A DNA stretch of 64,000 bases, taken from the NCBI GenBank assembly GCA_964450435.1, contig CAYVCX010000008.1, forward strand, positions 8,615 to 72,614. Direction: 5' to 3'. The notes below the pieces were generated by a model, which was not told where the DNA came from, did no database searches, and was given only the letters and a program-made list of their open reading frames with translations. This DNA is from SKLM01 sp964450435 (GTDB lineage: Bacteria; Chloroflexota; Anaerolineae; B4-G1). The position numbers and the translations under genes were made by a program. Numbering within the stretch: position 1 is the stretch's first letter; each line of letters starts with the position of its first letter. Positions 1 to 9,727 of this stretch are shown here, piece by piece.

Positions 1-1
1 A

Positions 2-829
2 GGCAATCCCCTGTTGTTCGATATCTACTGGAAAGCCCTCGACGTCCCTGAAGACAACTACGAAGTGAAGCTTGAAGTAGTGAATGGAGGAGGAGCAGTA
101 CTGACAGAGAAGCGTGTCCAGCCGGTTGCCGACTGGCACCCCACGAGTTCTTGGAAGCCAGGCGGGATACTCAAAGGGCACTACGCGATTCCAACGCCAG
201 TGGATGCCGCACCTGGGCGGTACCGGGTCCGGCTGTCGGTCATCGCCTCTGATGGTTCAGCACTGCCGCTGAGGGGGGTGCGTTCCCAGAAAGTCCTCGA
301 CTGGTGGGAGCGGGAAAAGGAACTGTCCGGCACAAGCCTCGTGCTGTTCGAAGGTAAGCTCGAGTCTCGGCCGCGTCGGTATCGAGCTCCGGCCATGGAT
401 CATCGGACAGGTGCCGTGTTTGGCACTGGCCCCGATCAGCGGACCGTGGAACTGCTGGGATACGACTTGATCGGTGCCCCTATCGCACCGGGTGATTCAG
501 TGGAGGTTACCCTCTACTGGAAAACGCTGCAAAGGATGGATCGTGTGTACGCCGTCTTCAACCACTTGGTCGCTGCTGACGGAGAAATGCTGGCACAGCA
601 AGATGGCTGGCCCCGGCAGGGGACATACCATACCACTCACTGGCTGCCAGGCGAAGTTGTCGAGGATCATTATACGATCGAGGTACCGCCAGACACCCCG
701 CCAGGCGAGTACACCCTCCGGATCGGGATGTACGATGCTGTCACGACAGAGCGCCTCCTGTGCTGGGTTGAGGGCGCGCCGGTTCCGGAACGGTACATCG
801 AGTTGGCCTCGATGACCATCGGGAAGTGA
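2..829 (+). CDS. C-terminal part of a membrane glycosyltransferase-like protein (5' end outside window)
   Basis: The reading frame is open from the first bases of the window, so this is the tail of a longer gene, not a gene starting at the internal TTG at 14. Two copies of a beta-sandwich-like module are visible. The first has FDIYWKA, then a tryptophan/PG turn (SSWKPGG). The second has GDSVEVTLYWKT, then HWLPGEVV, a PPGEYTLRIGMY strand and TTERL. The same module forms the C-termini of the next two proteins, so the missing N-terminus is probably a DUF2142/GT39-like multi-membrane glycosyltransferase; this is inference. The stop overlaps a possible GTG start of the following gene, indicating one operon. 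Confidence 0.7.
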   Translation, partial: GNPLLFDIYWKALDVPEDNYEVKLEVVNGGGAVLTEKRVQPVADWHPTSSWKPGGILKGHYAIPTPVDAAPGRYRVRLSVIASDGSALPLRGVRSQKVLDWWEREKELSGTSLVLFEGKLESRPRRYRAPAMDHRTGAVFGTGPDQRTVELLGYDLIGAPIAPGDSVEVTLYWKTLQRMDRVYAVFNHLVAADGEMLAQQDGWPRQGTYHTTHWLPGEVVEDHYTIEVPPDTPPGEYTLRIGMYDAVTTERLLCWVEGAPVPERYIELASMTIGK

Positions 830-846
830 CGGGTACGAGGGGTAGA

Positions 847-3195
847 ATGCAGCGGAAGAGGGAGTTGAATCCGTCTGGAGGTCATACTCCACGGCTCTGG
901 CGATCAGTCGTGAATCACTGGTCGTTGGCACTGTGCCTCCTGCTATATCTGACCGTGACCATACTGTACAGTCTGACTGTCCCCATCTTCGAGACTCCCG
1001 ATGCAAACGGGCATTACGCCTACATCCACGAACTGACCGAGGGGCGCGGGCTGCCGGTGCAAGGCGAACCGTCCGGGAGCAGAGTGACCGGCTACGTGGC
1101 AAGCCATCCGCCGCTTTACTATGCTCTCTGCGCTGCGCTGAGTTGGTGGGTGCCTGACGATGTCGATTTTGAGGACTGGGCCTGGCGGAACCCTCATCAG
1201 ACAATGGGCGATCCCGACCGGACGGCAAACAAGAACATCCTGGTCCACACATCGGCTGAGGAGTTCCCCTGGCGGGGGACCCCTCTCACGATGCACATCG
1301 CTCGCCTCGTCTCAACGTTGCTCGGTGCCCTGGCTGTGGCTGCGACGTACGCTATCGCCCTGGAGCTCTTTCCGCAACGGCGATGGCTGGCCCTGGGAGC
1401 GACAAGCCTGGTTGCCTTCAACCCGATGTTTGTGTTTACGGGCGCACGGGTGAGCAATGATGCAGCCGTGGCCGCCTTTGCCTCTCTCAGTATCTGGGGG
1501 GCGGTCCGTCTTGTGGTGAAAGACCTGTCTCGAAGAGGATTAGTGCTGACCGGCACGGCTCTCGGACTAGCGGTGCTTTCGAAGCTGAGTGGGCTCGTCC
1601 TCGCTCCTGTTGTCGCTCTTGCCCTGCTGGTCAACAGCCTACACCGGTGGGACGAGAGGTCAGAGGAAAGCTGGCAGCAGAAGTTGTCAGCGCTCATGGG
1701 GCGCTGGGCACTGGTAGGCCTGACGGTGCTGGCTGTCACTGGCTGGTGGTTCGCTCGCAACGTGGTCCTGTACGATGAGCTGATGGGCGTCGAGGCCTGG
1801 CTCAGCCACACAGCCACGGTGCGCTCCGATCCCATAGGCGTGCTAGATGTTGTCAGGGAGCTCAGCGGCCTGGAGAAGTCGTACTGGGCGATGTTCGGCT
1901 GGTTTAATGTCGCGGTGGCCCCCTGGATGTACAGGTTCTGGTGGGTGTTGGTACGCGCAGCTTTCCTAGCTTTGGGGCTTGTCGTAGTGGATCAAGTGTC
2001 GTCCCGACGACTGACTCGCCGGGTACAGTGGGGGCTGGTGATTCTGGTCGCCGCTGTACTCCTCAACTTCGGCTCGGTCTGGCGCTTTATCATGACAGTG
2101 CTAGGTGCGCAGGGACGATATCTGATGCCCGTCGTCGCCCCGATTTCTATCCTGTTGATGCTGGGCCTGGGGCGCCTGGTGCCGAGGGCGCTGCATCCAT
2201 CCCGCTGGCGGTACGGACTGGCGGCCCTCATCGGCGTGACCCACGTCGTGCTCACGCTGATCTGTCTGGTGTTCTTCATACTACCGGCCTATGCCAAGCC
2301 GGCAGTCGTGACAGAGGACGAGATCCCCGAAGCGATGACTCGCCTGGATCTGTCGTTCGAGGGGACGCCCGTAGTTCTCCTCGGTGGACAGGTCGAGGCA
2401 GAGAGTGTGTCGCCGGGGGATCGGGTCTCAGTGAGCCTCTACTGGCGAGCCAGAGAGCCTTCAGAGCAAGACTACGTTGCTTTCCTGCAAATCCTGGGAC
2501 GAGAGATGGAGCCGATCGCGGGGGTGGACTGCTATCCGGGCGCTGGGACCTTCCCCCCTACGCTTTGGGAACCCGGCGTGGTCTATCGCGATCGCTACCA
2601 CCTGGCCGTCGCCGCCGACGCGCTGAGCCCAACCGCAGGTGTGCTTCACGCCGGTCTTTACACAGAGGAAGGAGAACGCCTATCGATCCGCCGCTCTGCT
2701 GACCAGCCGCTGTTGGACTTAGCTCTTCTGGACCGGGTAGCAGTTCGCCCGCACGAGCCTGTCTCCGCCGACATCGCCCACAGGGTGAACGCGCGTTTCG
2801 GAGAGTCCATCACCCTGGTGGGATACGATATCTCGGACGAGAGCGTAAAACGCGGCGATGCAGTCACCGTCACCCTGGTGTGGCACACGGAGGCTGCGCT
2901 GGATACCGATTACACAGCCTTTGTCCATCTGATAGACTCTGACGCGGACCTGGTCGTCCAGAGCGACCATCCACCCCTGAACGGTGCATACCCCACCTCT
3001 CTGTGGAAGGCCGGCGACGTCGTGCGAGACTTGCATCGCCTGACCATCGATCACGCTGCTGCGTCCGGTGCTTGCACACTGTCGATAGGTATGTACAATC
3101 CGGAGACGAATGAGCGCTTACCAGCCTACAAGGAACGGAACGACACCCGATTCAAGGACGACATCATTGTCGTTGGTGGGGTGACTATCGAATGA
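847..3195 (+). CDS. DUF2142/GT39-like membrane glycosyltransferase with two C-terminal beta-sandwich modules
   Basis: The protein has about 782 residues. After one N-terminal membrane segment there is an acidic lumenal loop, FETPDANGHYAYI, which matches the E-x-PDE-x-aH signature of DUF2142/PMT-like glycosyltransferases. SHPPLYYAL and about ten hydrophobic segments follow, up to residue ~490. The C-terminal ~280 residues are two soluble modules (GDRVSVSLYWRA and GDAVTVTLVWHT), each with a W-(K/E)-x-G turn and a GLY/GMY strand. A GTG at 826 overlaps the previous stop, but ATG 847 has a GAGGGG ribosome site at good spacing and is preferred. Likely role: transfer of a lipid-linked sugar at the outer membrane face. 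The substrate is unknown. Confidence 0.72.
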   Translation: MQRKRELNPSGGHTPRLWRSVVNHWSLALCLLLYLTVTILYSLTVPIFETPDANGHYAYIHELTEGRGLPVQGEPSGSRVTGYVASHPPLYYALCAALSWWVPDDVDFEDWAWRNPHQTMGDPDRTANKNILVHTSAEEFPWRGTPLTMHIARLVSTLLGALAVAATYAIALELFPQRRWLALGATSLVAFNPMFVFTGARVSNDAAVAAFASLSIWGAVRLVVKDLSRRGLVLTGTALGLAVLSKLSGLVLAPVVALALLVNSLHRWDERSEESWQQKLSALMGRWALVGLTVLAVTGWWFARNVVLYDELMGVEAWLSHTATVRSDPIGVLDVVRELSGLEKSYWAMFGWFNVAVAPWMYRFWWVLVRAAFLALGLVVVDQVSSRRLTRRVQWGLVILVAAVLLNFGSVWRFIMTVLGAQGRYLMPVVAPISILLMLGLGRLVPRALHPSRWRYGLAALIGVTHVVLTLICLVFFILPAYAKPAVVTEDEIPEAMTRLDLSFEGTPVVLLGGQVEAESVSPGDRVSVSLYWRAREPSEQDYVAFLQILGREMEPIAGVDCYPGAGTFPPTLWEPGVVYRDRYHLAVAADALSPTAGVLHAGLYTEEGERLSIRRSADQPLLDLALLDRVAVRPHEPVSADIAHRVNARFGESITLVGYDISDESVKRGDAVTVTLVWHTEAALDTDYTAFVHLIDSDADLVVQSDHPPLNGAYPTSLWKAGDVVRDLHRLTIDHAAASGACTLSIGMYNPETNERLPAYKERNDTRFKDDIIVVGGVTIE

Positions 3196-5468
3196 TCCGA
3201 CCCAGACTGTCATCCCGGCAGATGCTGGCCTCTATCGTCATTCTATACCTGCTAGGCGGCGTTGTATACAGCTTAGTCACCCCGGTTATGGAGGCCTCCG
3301 ACGAATTCAAGCACTACCCATACGTTCAGTACGTTCAGACGCAGCACGATTTGCCCGTGCTCGACCCGTCCGTCTGCCTGGATACCCCAAGCGAATGTCC
3401 CTGGCTGCAAGACGGTGGACAGCCTCCGACCTACTACGTTCTTCTTGCGGCGGCCACGTCGTGGATAGATACCTCCGATCTCGCCGACCTCCGTCGCGTC
3501 AACTGGCACGCCTTCATCGGCGATCCAGGCCAGGTCTGCAACAAGAACTTGATCATCCATCGTCCGATCCAAGAACAATTTCCCTGGAAGGGCACGGTCC
3601 TGGCGATCCACGTGAGCCGTTTCGTCACGGTGGCGATAGGCGCCGGCACCGTCATAATGACCTATCTCACAGCTCGTACGTTATTCCCCGATCATCCTGC
3701 CCTGACACTCGGTGCCACCGCGTTGACCGCCTTTAACCCTATGTTCATCTTCGTCAACGCTTCAGTGAACAACGATGCCTTGACCACCTTCTTCGGCTGC
3801 CTGAACCTGCTCATGTTATTGCATCTGACGCGCGATGGCCTAGAGAGGGCGCTCCCGCTCTGGCGGTACGGATTGGTGGGAGTCACGATGGGTTTCTTTA
3901 TGCTGACCAAACTGAGCGCTCTGACAGCCCTTATGCTACTCCCCGCCGTGCTGGCCTGGGTCAGCTACCGCCGGCGAAGTTGGCGCCCACTCACAGTAGG
4001 TCTGCCTCTCATCGTCGTGGTGACCGCCCTGATGAGTGGGTGGTGGTTTGTACGCAATTTCCGCCTCTACGGTGACTTGACCGGGCTGAATGCCTTCGTC
4101 AAGATTCAGGGAACGCGCGGCGGGTTTCCTTCGCTCCGCGATTGGGTGGAGGAATTCGTCACGTTTCGCTGGACGTACTGGGGGCTGTTCGGCGGGGTAA
4201 ATGTAATGGCCCCAGTCTGGGTCTATCGTTTCTTCGACGCGCTGTCACTGCTCGGCCTGATCGGGTTTGTCAAGTGGTCAGTGAAGAGCGGTGAGCTTCG
4301 TCGCCTATGGATTGCTTTCCGTCGTCCCGAATCCCCTTCTCATACCTCGCTGTGGTGGATTCCTGCGCTGTGGGTGGGGATCCTCTTCCTCTCGGTATTG
4401 AGATGGACGTGGATCTACTACGCGTTTCAAGGTCGGTTTTTGTTTCCCAGCATTGGTGGCATCAGCACGCTGCTGATGGTCGGCCTCCATCAGTGGCTGC
4501 CGAACGAGTATCGTCCTCTCTTGAGCCTGGGTGTAGGATTGACCGTGTTGATGATCGCTGCGATGCTTCCCTTCGCTTCGATACGGCCCGCCTACGCTCA
4601 TCCGGAGGCCCTAGCTCTCTCGGACATACCCCCGGGCGCCCGCGTGGAGCCGGTGCAGATTGGCAGTGTGGCTCGGGTCGTGGGGTGGGAGTTTGAGAGA
4701 CAGACCGTAGCGCCGGGTGATTCCAACGTCTACGTCGATCTTGTGGTCTACTGGCAGGCTGTGGCGCCCGATGGTGGCGATTACATCAGCTTTGCCCACT
4801 TGTTGGGGCGTGACAACGAGGTCGTCGGGAAGATCAATCGCCGGCCCGCCTGCGGCATGGTTCCGACAGATTTGTGGGAACCCGGTCAGGTGTGGCGCGA
4901 TCCCTATCGCATCCCAGTTGCGGATGACGCCCGGGCGCCGAGCAGGCTGCGCGTCGAGGCGGGTCTGTACAATCCCGAAGCCGACGAAACGCTGGGCGTG
5001 GTGCAGATAGGGGAAGCGAAGCTGGCTCCACCCGACCCACCGCTTGACATCGAGAATCCTCTGACGGTGGAGTTGGGAGATGGCATCACGTTCGCCGGAT
5101 ACGATCTTGCGCCAACAGGGGTGACCCCGGGAGAGGCTATCACGGTGACGCTGTATTGGAGGGCCAGAGAGGCGCCCTCGTCAGACTATCAGGTTTTCGT
5201 ACACCTGCTTGAAGCCGATCCCCAGCCGGTGGCCCAGGGAGACGGGCCCCCGATGAAGGGCTACTACCCGACGTCCATGTGGGCAGCAGGCGATACTCTC
5301 TCTGATCCACATCGGTTGTCGCTGCCGAAAGACCTACCCGTCGGGCAATATCGCCTCTCGGTGGGCATGTACAGCTTGAAGACAATGGACCGACTGCCCC
5401 GGTTAGATGGTAAGGGCACCAGCATCGAGATTCCTGCGACGGTGACGGTCACTCGGCCTGAGGATTGA
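3192..5468 (+). CDS. DUF2142/GT39-like membrane glycosyltransferase, paralogue of the preceding gene
   Basis: 758 residues, starting at an ATGA overlap with the upstream stop (translational coupling). The architecture equals that of its neighbour: N-terminal membrane helix, loop MEASDEFKHYPYVQYVQ (the acidic DUF2142-type motif), QPPTYYVLLA, a polytopic core to residue ~470, then two beta-sandwich modules with DLVVYWQA and GEAITVTLYWRA. In these the conserved pattern is strand, HLL, Q-x-DGPP, YYPTSMW, PVGQYRLSVGMY. It is a tandem duplicate within a surface-polysaccharide block. The two proteins differ throughout, so the duplication is old. Confidence 0.72.
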   Translation: MIRPRLSSRQMLASIVILYLLGGVVYSLVTPVMEASDEFKHYPYVQYVQTQHDLPVLDPSVCLDTPSECPWLQDGGQPPTYYVLLAAATSWIDTSDLADLRRVNWHAFIGDPGQVCNKNLIIHRPIQEQFPWKGTVLAIHVSRFVTVAIGAGTVIMTYLTARTLFPDHPALTLGATALTAFNPMFIFVNASVNNDALTTFFGCLNLLMLLHLTRDGLERALPLWRYGLVGVTMGFFMLTKLSALTALMLLPAVLAWVSYRRRSWRPLTVGLPLIVVVTALMSGWWFVRNFRLYGDLTGLNAFVKIQGTRGGFPSLRDWVEEFVTFRWTYWGLFGGVNVMAPVWVYRFFDALSLLGLIGFVKWSVKSGELRRLWIAFRRPESPSHTSLWWIPALWVGILFLSVLRWTWIYYAFQGRFLFPSIGGISTLLMVGLHQWLPNEYRPLLSLGVGLTVLMIAAMLPFASIRPAYAHPEALALSDIPPGARVEPVQIGSVARVVGWEFERQTVAPGDSNVYVDLVVYWQAVAPDGGDYISFAHLLGRDNEVVGKINRRPACGMVPTDLWEPGQVWRDPYRIPVADDARAPSRLRVEAGLYNPEADETLGVVQIGEAKLAPPDPPLDIENPLTVELGDGITFAGYDLAPTGVTPGEAITVTLYWRAREAPSSDYQVFVHLLEADPQPVAQGDGPPMKGYYPTSMWAAGDTLSDPHRLSLPKDLPVGQYRLSVGMYSLKTMDRLPRLDGKGTSIEIPATVTVTRPED

Positions 5469-5472
5469 GGTT

Positions 5473-6960
5473 GTGACATCTCAGGATTGGCTCTATCGCA
5501 TCTTCGCCTCCCGCCTCCGTTGGCTCTCCGCCCTGGCCACGCTGACGGTCTGTTCGGTGCTGGCGCTGGGAGCCGGCTATGTACTGGCCGAGTTCGGCCC
5601 GCTGGCTGCGGGAGCAGGGATAGTCACGCTGTTCCTTAGTCTGTGGATACTACGCGACATTGAGGTTGCCTATTGGTCCCTAATCGGCATTGTCTGTTTA
5701 CTGCCCTTCGCGTCGTTCCCGTTCGCCATCGGGTTCACGCCCACGTTCCTCGATGCGGCGCTGGGGGCACTCTTCCTCACCTGGCTTCTCCAGCTTGCCG
5801 GCGACGCTCAAAGCGAGCTCATCGCCACACCGTTGGGGTTGCCGGTCGTGGCCTTCATGCTGCTGGCAGTGGGCACGTTCATATTCGGGCTGGCGCACGT
5901 TCCACTGGCCCTCGGTTTCCTGCAGTACTACCTACGACACTTCGGCGAGGTGATGCTCAGCGTGGCCCTCTTCTTCCTCGTGGTCAACACCGTGCAGGAC
6001 GAAGGACGGCTGCGACGCATCGTGCGCGCGCTGATCCTGGGAGCTTCGGGCGCTGCCCTGCTGGGCACGGGGCTGTACATCATCGCCGACCAGGTCTCAA
6101 GCGATTTCGTCATTCGCATCCTCTCAGCCCTCGGGCGGGTCGGCTATCCCACCGGGCCAGGCGTGCTGCGCTACATTCGGGAAAACCCTGAGCTGCCGAT
6201 GCGGGCCACGTCCACATCGGTGGACCCTAACGTGCTGGGAAGTCTGCTCAACCTGGCGCTGGCGATCAGCGTGCCGCAGCTTTTGGCCGCGCGCCCCCTG
6301 ATTCGTCGCCGTTACCTCCTGCCGATGTTGGGTATTATGGCCCTCTGCCTGGGCCTAACGATGAGCCGCGGCTCGATGGTCGGTCTGGGAGCCGCGCTGG
6401 TGGTGCTATCTGCGCTGCGTTACGGCAAGCTGTGGTTCCTGCTGATTGGTGCAGTGGCGCTCTTACTCCTACTACCCCAGACTCGGGGTCTGGTGCTGCA
6501 TTTCGTCGAGGGGTTCATGATCCAGGATCTGGCCACCCAGATGCGTATGGGCGAGTACAAGGATGCACTGATCCTGATTCAACGCCATCGGCTGCTCGGG
6601 GTCGGCTTCGCGGGCTCTCCGGACATCGACACCTACATCGGCGTGGCCAACGTGTATCTGCTCATCGCCCAACAGATGGGCCTGATCGGCCTAGCCAGCT
6701 TCTTGATCGTGATGAGTGTGCTTCTGGTGCGCTTCTGGCGCACACGGCATATGGCAGTCGACACACGCCTGGAACCACTGTGGTGGGGGCTGCACGCAGG
6801 AGTCGTTGGAGCCCTGGCGGGCGGCATCTTCGACCATTACTTCTTCAACCTAGACTTTCACCACTCGGTCACACTCTTCTGGCTCGTCGTCGGATTGGCA
6901 ACGGCAGCGACAGAGCTAATCCGCAAGGGTGCAAGGCGACAGGACAGTCCGACAGTTTAG
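5473..6960 (+). CDS. O-antigen ligase/polymerase family membrane protein
   Basis: 495 residues, very hydrophobic, with about 11 predicted membrane segments. The large loop contains NPELPMRATSTSVDPNVLGS, followed by LTMSRGSMVGLGAALVV; the S-R-G-x-x-x-G pattern is typical of the Wzy/WaaL (O-antigen ligase-like) domain. A GTG start follows GAGG after a 4-nt gap from the previous stop, so it belongs to the same operon. The role is inferred: polymerisation or ligation of the glycan built by the neighbouring glycosyltransferases at the outer face of the membrane. Polymerase and ligase cannot be told apart from sequence alone. Confidence 0.75.
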   Translation: MTSQDWLYRIFASRLRWLSALATLTVCSVLALGAGYVLAEFGPLAAGAGIVTLFLSLWILRDIEVAYWSLIGIVCLLPFASFPFAIGFTPTFLDAALGALFLTWLLQLAGDAQSELIATPLGLPVVAFMLLAVGTFIFGLAHVPLALGFLQYYLRHFGEVMLSVALFFLVVNTVQDEGRLRRIVRALILGASGAALLGTGLYIIADQVSSDFVIRILSALGRVGYPTGPGVLRYIRENPELPMRATSTSVDPNVLGSLLNLALAISVPQLLAARPLIRRRYLLPMLGIMALCLGLTMSRGSMVGLGAALVVLSALRYGKLWFLLIGAVALLLLLPQTRGLVLHFVEGFMIQDLATQMRMGEYKDALILIQRHRLLGVGFAGSPDIDTYIGVANVYLLIAQQMGLIGLASFLIVMSVLLVRFWRTRHMAVDTRLEPLWWGLHAGVVGALAGGIFDHYFFNLDFHHSVTLFWLVVGLATAATELIRKGARRQDSPTV

Positions 6961-7416
6961 CCATCAAGCCGTGCTTGGCTCTCGCCACCGGGCCATGGCC
7001 TGAACCGCTCAACACCACGTGCCACGCCTTCGTCTCGAGCACGATTCCCGACACTCGCTGGGCCTCTCTCACGAGCAAGGTCTTGGGTGACAGGCCTCAG
7101 GGGCTGACCTGAAAGGCACCGTGGCAGAAGGAAGGAAGGAAGAGGAACCCGTAGAGGCAGCCCGCACCTATTGGCTATCTCCAGACGTGTCGGCTGAGGC
7201 CAGGATTGACAGGTTGTTCTGAGCAGCCAGGGATCCACCATGTTAGCTCGGAGGGACGGCTTAGATAACTCACCAGCCCACCCCAATCCCGTACACCGCG
7301 CGTTCACTCGCTACCTTGAGGTATGCGTGTTATAATCAATTGGATTTGAAGACGGAATGAGATCCCAAGGCACTTGTGGCCCTGGGCATCTCCACAAGAT
7401 ATAGAGGCAAAGGACA
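6961..7416. other. Intergenic region (456 nt)
   Basis: No gene is recognised. The right end carries the extended -10 promoter described at 7328-7336. The small open frames here have no recognisable features. Confidence 0.5.
7328..7336 (+). promoter_or_regulatory. Extended -10 promoter for the M50 protease gene
   Basis: A perfect TATAAT at 7331-7336 is preceded by TG and one base (TGTTATAAT). There is no good -35 at 16-18 bp. It is about 85 nt upstream of the protease start. Confidence 0.6.
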
Positions 7417-7419
7417 TTG

Positions 7420-8055
7420 TTGGGAAATCTCCTTGATCCGAACCGGCTGATTACGCTGGCCATACTGTTTCTGACCAGCATGCCCCTTCACGAGTGGGCG
7501 CATGCCTGGGCGGCATATCAGTTGGGCGATGACACAGCTGCCCGACGAGGACGGATGACCATAAACCCGCTGGCGCATCTCGATCCGGTCGGGACGATCT
7601 CTCTGGTGCTTTTCGGCTTTGGGTGGGGAAAGCCGGTGCCTGTAAGTCCTTATCGTCTGCGCGGAGACTTGCGCCGCAACCACGCGCTTGTGAGCATCGC
7701 CGGTCCCCTCTCCAACCTACTGCTGGCGATGCTGGGAGCGATTCCGTTTCGGCTCGGTTGGTTGAGTCTGTACGGCCGTGCTTCTGTGATCAGTCCGCAG
7801 GGCATTTTGATGCAATTCATCAGCATCAATCTGGCCCTGATGGCCTTCAACCTGATCCCCTTCCCCCCTCTCGATGGTTCTCGGGTACTGGTCTGGCTGC
7901 TGCCGCGTCAGTGGGCAACGAAATTCGAGCGACTTGAGCAGTTCGGTGGGCCGGGACTGATGCTGGTATTGTACCTGATGTCAAGGACGGGCGTGCTTGG
8001 GATGGTCATGAACCCGCTGATGAGCTTCATGTTTCGAGCGCTGCTCGTCTACTGA
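7420..8055 (+). CDS. Site-2-protease-type (M50) membrane metallopeptidase
   Basis: About 211 residues. An early membrane helix contains the zinc-binding motif HEWAH (H-E-x-x-H; LTSMPLHEWAHAWAAYQLGD), followed by NPLAHLDPVG. The third metal ligand region NLIPFPPLDGSRVL (N-x-x-P-x-x-x-x-DG) lies near residue 140. This is the minimal four-helix M50 type, without PDZ or CBS domains. Two adjacent TTG codons (7417, 7420) can start it. The second is better placed behind AAAGGA, and no ATG is available before the active-site helix. It probably cleaves membrane-embedded substrates; the target is unknown. Confidence 0.82.
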   Translation: MGNLLDPNRLITLAILFLTSMPLHEWAHAWAAYQLGDDTAARRGRMTINPLAHLDPVGTISLVLFGFGWGKPVPVSPYRLRGDLRRNHALVSIAGPLSNLLLAMLGAIPFRLGWLSLYGRASVISPQGILMQFISINLALMAFNLIPFPPLDGSRVLVWLLPRQWATKFERLEQFGGPGLMLVLYLMSRTGVLGMVMNPLMSFMFRALLVY

Positions 8056-8069
8056 CGCATCTGACGGCG

Positions 8070-8591
8070 ATGCCGCGTTGCCACCGCGTCGAGCAGTTTC
8101 TGCGAGCACTGACTGCCCGGCGCAGGATCAACAAGCCGCGGATGGAACAAGTGGCGAGGACTCTGTCGCCAGAGGCTCAAGCTCTATTCGTCAAACAAGC
8201 CCCACAGGATCAGTGTCATGCACTGACCGTGTACGAGACACTCCGTCAGCGAGGGCACACTAATGAGGATCTCCTGGCAGCCGCACTGCTGCACGACGTC
8301 GGCAAGGCCGCGGCTCAACTGCCCGCATGGCAGAGAGGGGTGTTCGTGCTGATCCAACATCTCGTGCCGCGCACCTTAGATCGCCTCACCGATGGGCAGG
8401 CCGACGGTTGGCGACGGGCTCTCGCCCGATATGCCAGTCACGCAGAAACTGGAGCGCGCTGGGCGGAGGCGGCCGGGTGCTCGCCGCTCACTGTCGAGTT
8501 GATCCGGCGTCATCAGCAGCAGCTGAGTACGTGTCGGACAACAGAAGACCACCTGCTCGCAGCGCTGCAGGCGGGCGATGACGCAAACTAG
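8070..8591 (+). CDS. HD-domain protein (putative phosphohydrolase)
   Basis: 173 residues. The metal-binding HD pair is in LLAAALLHDVGKAA (His75-Asp76), with an upstream His near residue 50 (QDQCHALTVYETLRQRGH) and HAETGARWAEAAG plus ELIRRHQQQ later in the chain. This is the layout of small HD hydrolases of the HDIG/Yfbr-like type. It starts 14 nt after the protease stop and is likely co-transcribed. Substrate unknown; nucleotides or cyclic dinucleotides are common for the superfamily. Confidence 0.75.
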   Translation: MPRCHRVEQFLRALTARRRINKPRMEQVARTLSPEAQALFVKQAPQDQCHALTVYETLRQRGHTNEDLLAAALLHDVGKAAAQLPAWQRGVFVLIQHLVPRTLDRLTDGQADGWRRALARYASHAETGARWAEAAGCSPLTVELIRRHQQQLSTCRTTEDHLLAALQAGDDAN

Positions 8592-8681
8592 AGCACACGG
8601 GGCGAAGATGGCAACCCCTCACTATGGGTGGGCGTTGCATCTTGCGCAGGACGTCAACACTTACAGGGGAAAGACACGATT

Positions 8682-9695
8682 ATGAACTCTAATCGGGTAG
8701 CAATCATCGGCATCGATCTGATCAGCGCCTCCATCGCTATGGGGCTTCGAGATCAAAGACAGACCATGGAGATTGTTGGGTACGACACTGACCGCGCCAT
8801 CGCCGACTTGGCGAAGGTGCGGGGGATCTTCGATGAGGTGCCGCGCAAACCAGGTCCGGCCTGCCAGGGAGCCTACCTGGTGATCGTATCTGAACCCTTG
8901 ACTGACATCGAGGCGACATTCGCTGCTATCTCACCTCATCTGGAAGAAGGCGCCGTCATTACGGACACGGCGCGGCTCAAGGCTCCGGTGCTGCGGTGGG
9001 CTGAGGAAGTTCTCCCCGAGCATGTCTCTTACGTCGGCGGTCATTGCATCCCTAACCCAGCGGTGGTCGGGCTACGTTCCCTGGAGGGGCTGGGAGACGC
9101 CAGCGCAGATCTTCTTGAGGAAGCGCTCTACTGCTTCACGCCCTCATCCAAGGCTTCCAGCGCCGCAATCGAGACGTGCTCTGGCTTGGCCTATGCGCTC
9201 GGTGCGCACCCCTTCTTCCTAGATGTTGACGAGCACGACGGCCTACAAGCGGGCATCGAAGGTCTACCGGACTTACTTACCATCGCCCTGTTGAGAGCTA
9301 CGGTTGACACACCGGGATGGAAAGAGATGCGCAAGTTTGCCGCGAACCGCTTCGCCGCCGCTACCGAGGCCGTCGATGATGCCGTCAGGCAGTATCCCTC
9401 AATATACCTGAACAGGAAGAATGTCCTCCGTCGCCTCGATTCACTTATGGAGGAGTTGGTGTATCTGCGCGGCGTGCTGAGTGGAGCTGACGAGGACATC
9501 TTGGCCGAGACTGCCACCGAAGCCGCCAAGAGCCGAGATCGCTGGATGAAGCAACGGCAACGGGGGATGTGGTCTGAAAAAGATGCTCTTGACACACGGA
9601 ACGTACCGGGGGCTGCCCAACAGCTGAGCCGCATGATCTTTGGCAATCTGGCCTCCCGCTTCAATCAGACGCCCGCCGACTCGGAGGAAGAGTAG
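8682..9695 (+). CDS. Prephenate/arogenate dehydrogenase-like protein with altered nucleotide-binding motif
   Basis: 337 residues from ATG 8682, which has AGGGGAAAG upstream; the longer frame from 8628 adds an implausible N-terminus. The N-terminal Rossmann fold VAIIGIDLISASIAMGLRD aligns with the TyrA pattern (GLGLIGGSLA), but two glycines are replaced. A D-T-A-R-L-K segment and GGHCIPNP sit where TyrA has D-x-x-S-x-K and GGHPMAG. The C-terminal all-helical half fits TyrA-type dehydrogenases. Given the changes in both cofactor and substrate motifs, it may act on another substrate or have lost activity. Family assignment is good; function is uncertain. Confidence 0.6.
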   Translation: MNSNRVAIIGIDLISASIAMGLRDQRQTMEIVGYDTDRAIADLAKVRGIFDEVPRKPGPACQGAYLVIVSEPLTDIEATFAAISPHLEEGAVITDTARLKAPVLRWAEEVLPEHVSYVGGHCIPNPAVVGLRSLEGLGDASADLLEEALYCFTPSSKASSAAIETCSGLAYALGAHPFFLDVDEHDGLQAGIEGLPDLLTIALLRATVDTPGWKEMRKFAANRFAAATEAVDDAVRQYPSIYLNRKNVLRRLDSLMEELVYLRGVLSGADEDILAETATEAAKSRDRWMKQRQRGMWSEKDALDTRNVPGAAQQLSRMIFGNLASRFNQTPADSEEE

Positions 9696-9727
9696 TACGA
9701 GAGATAGCCGCAGTCACTTGAGACGCC

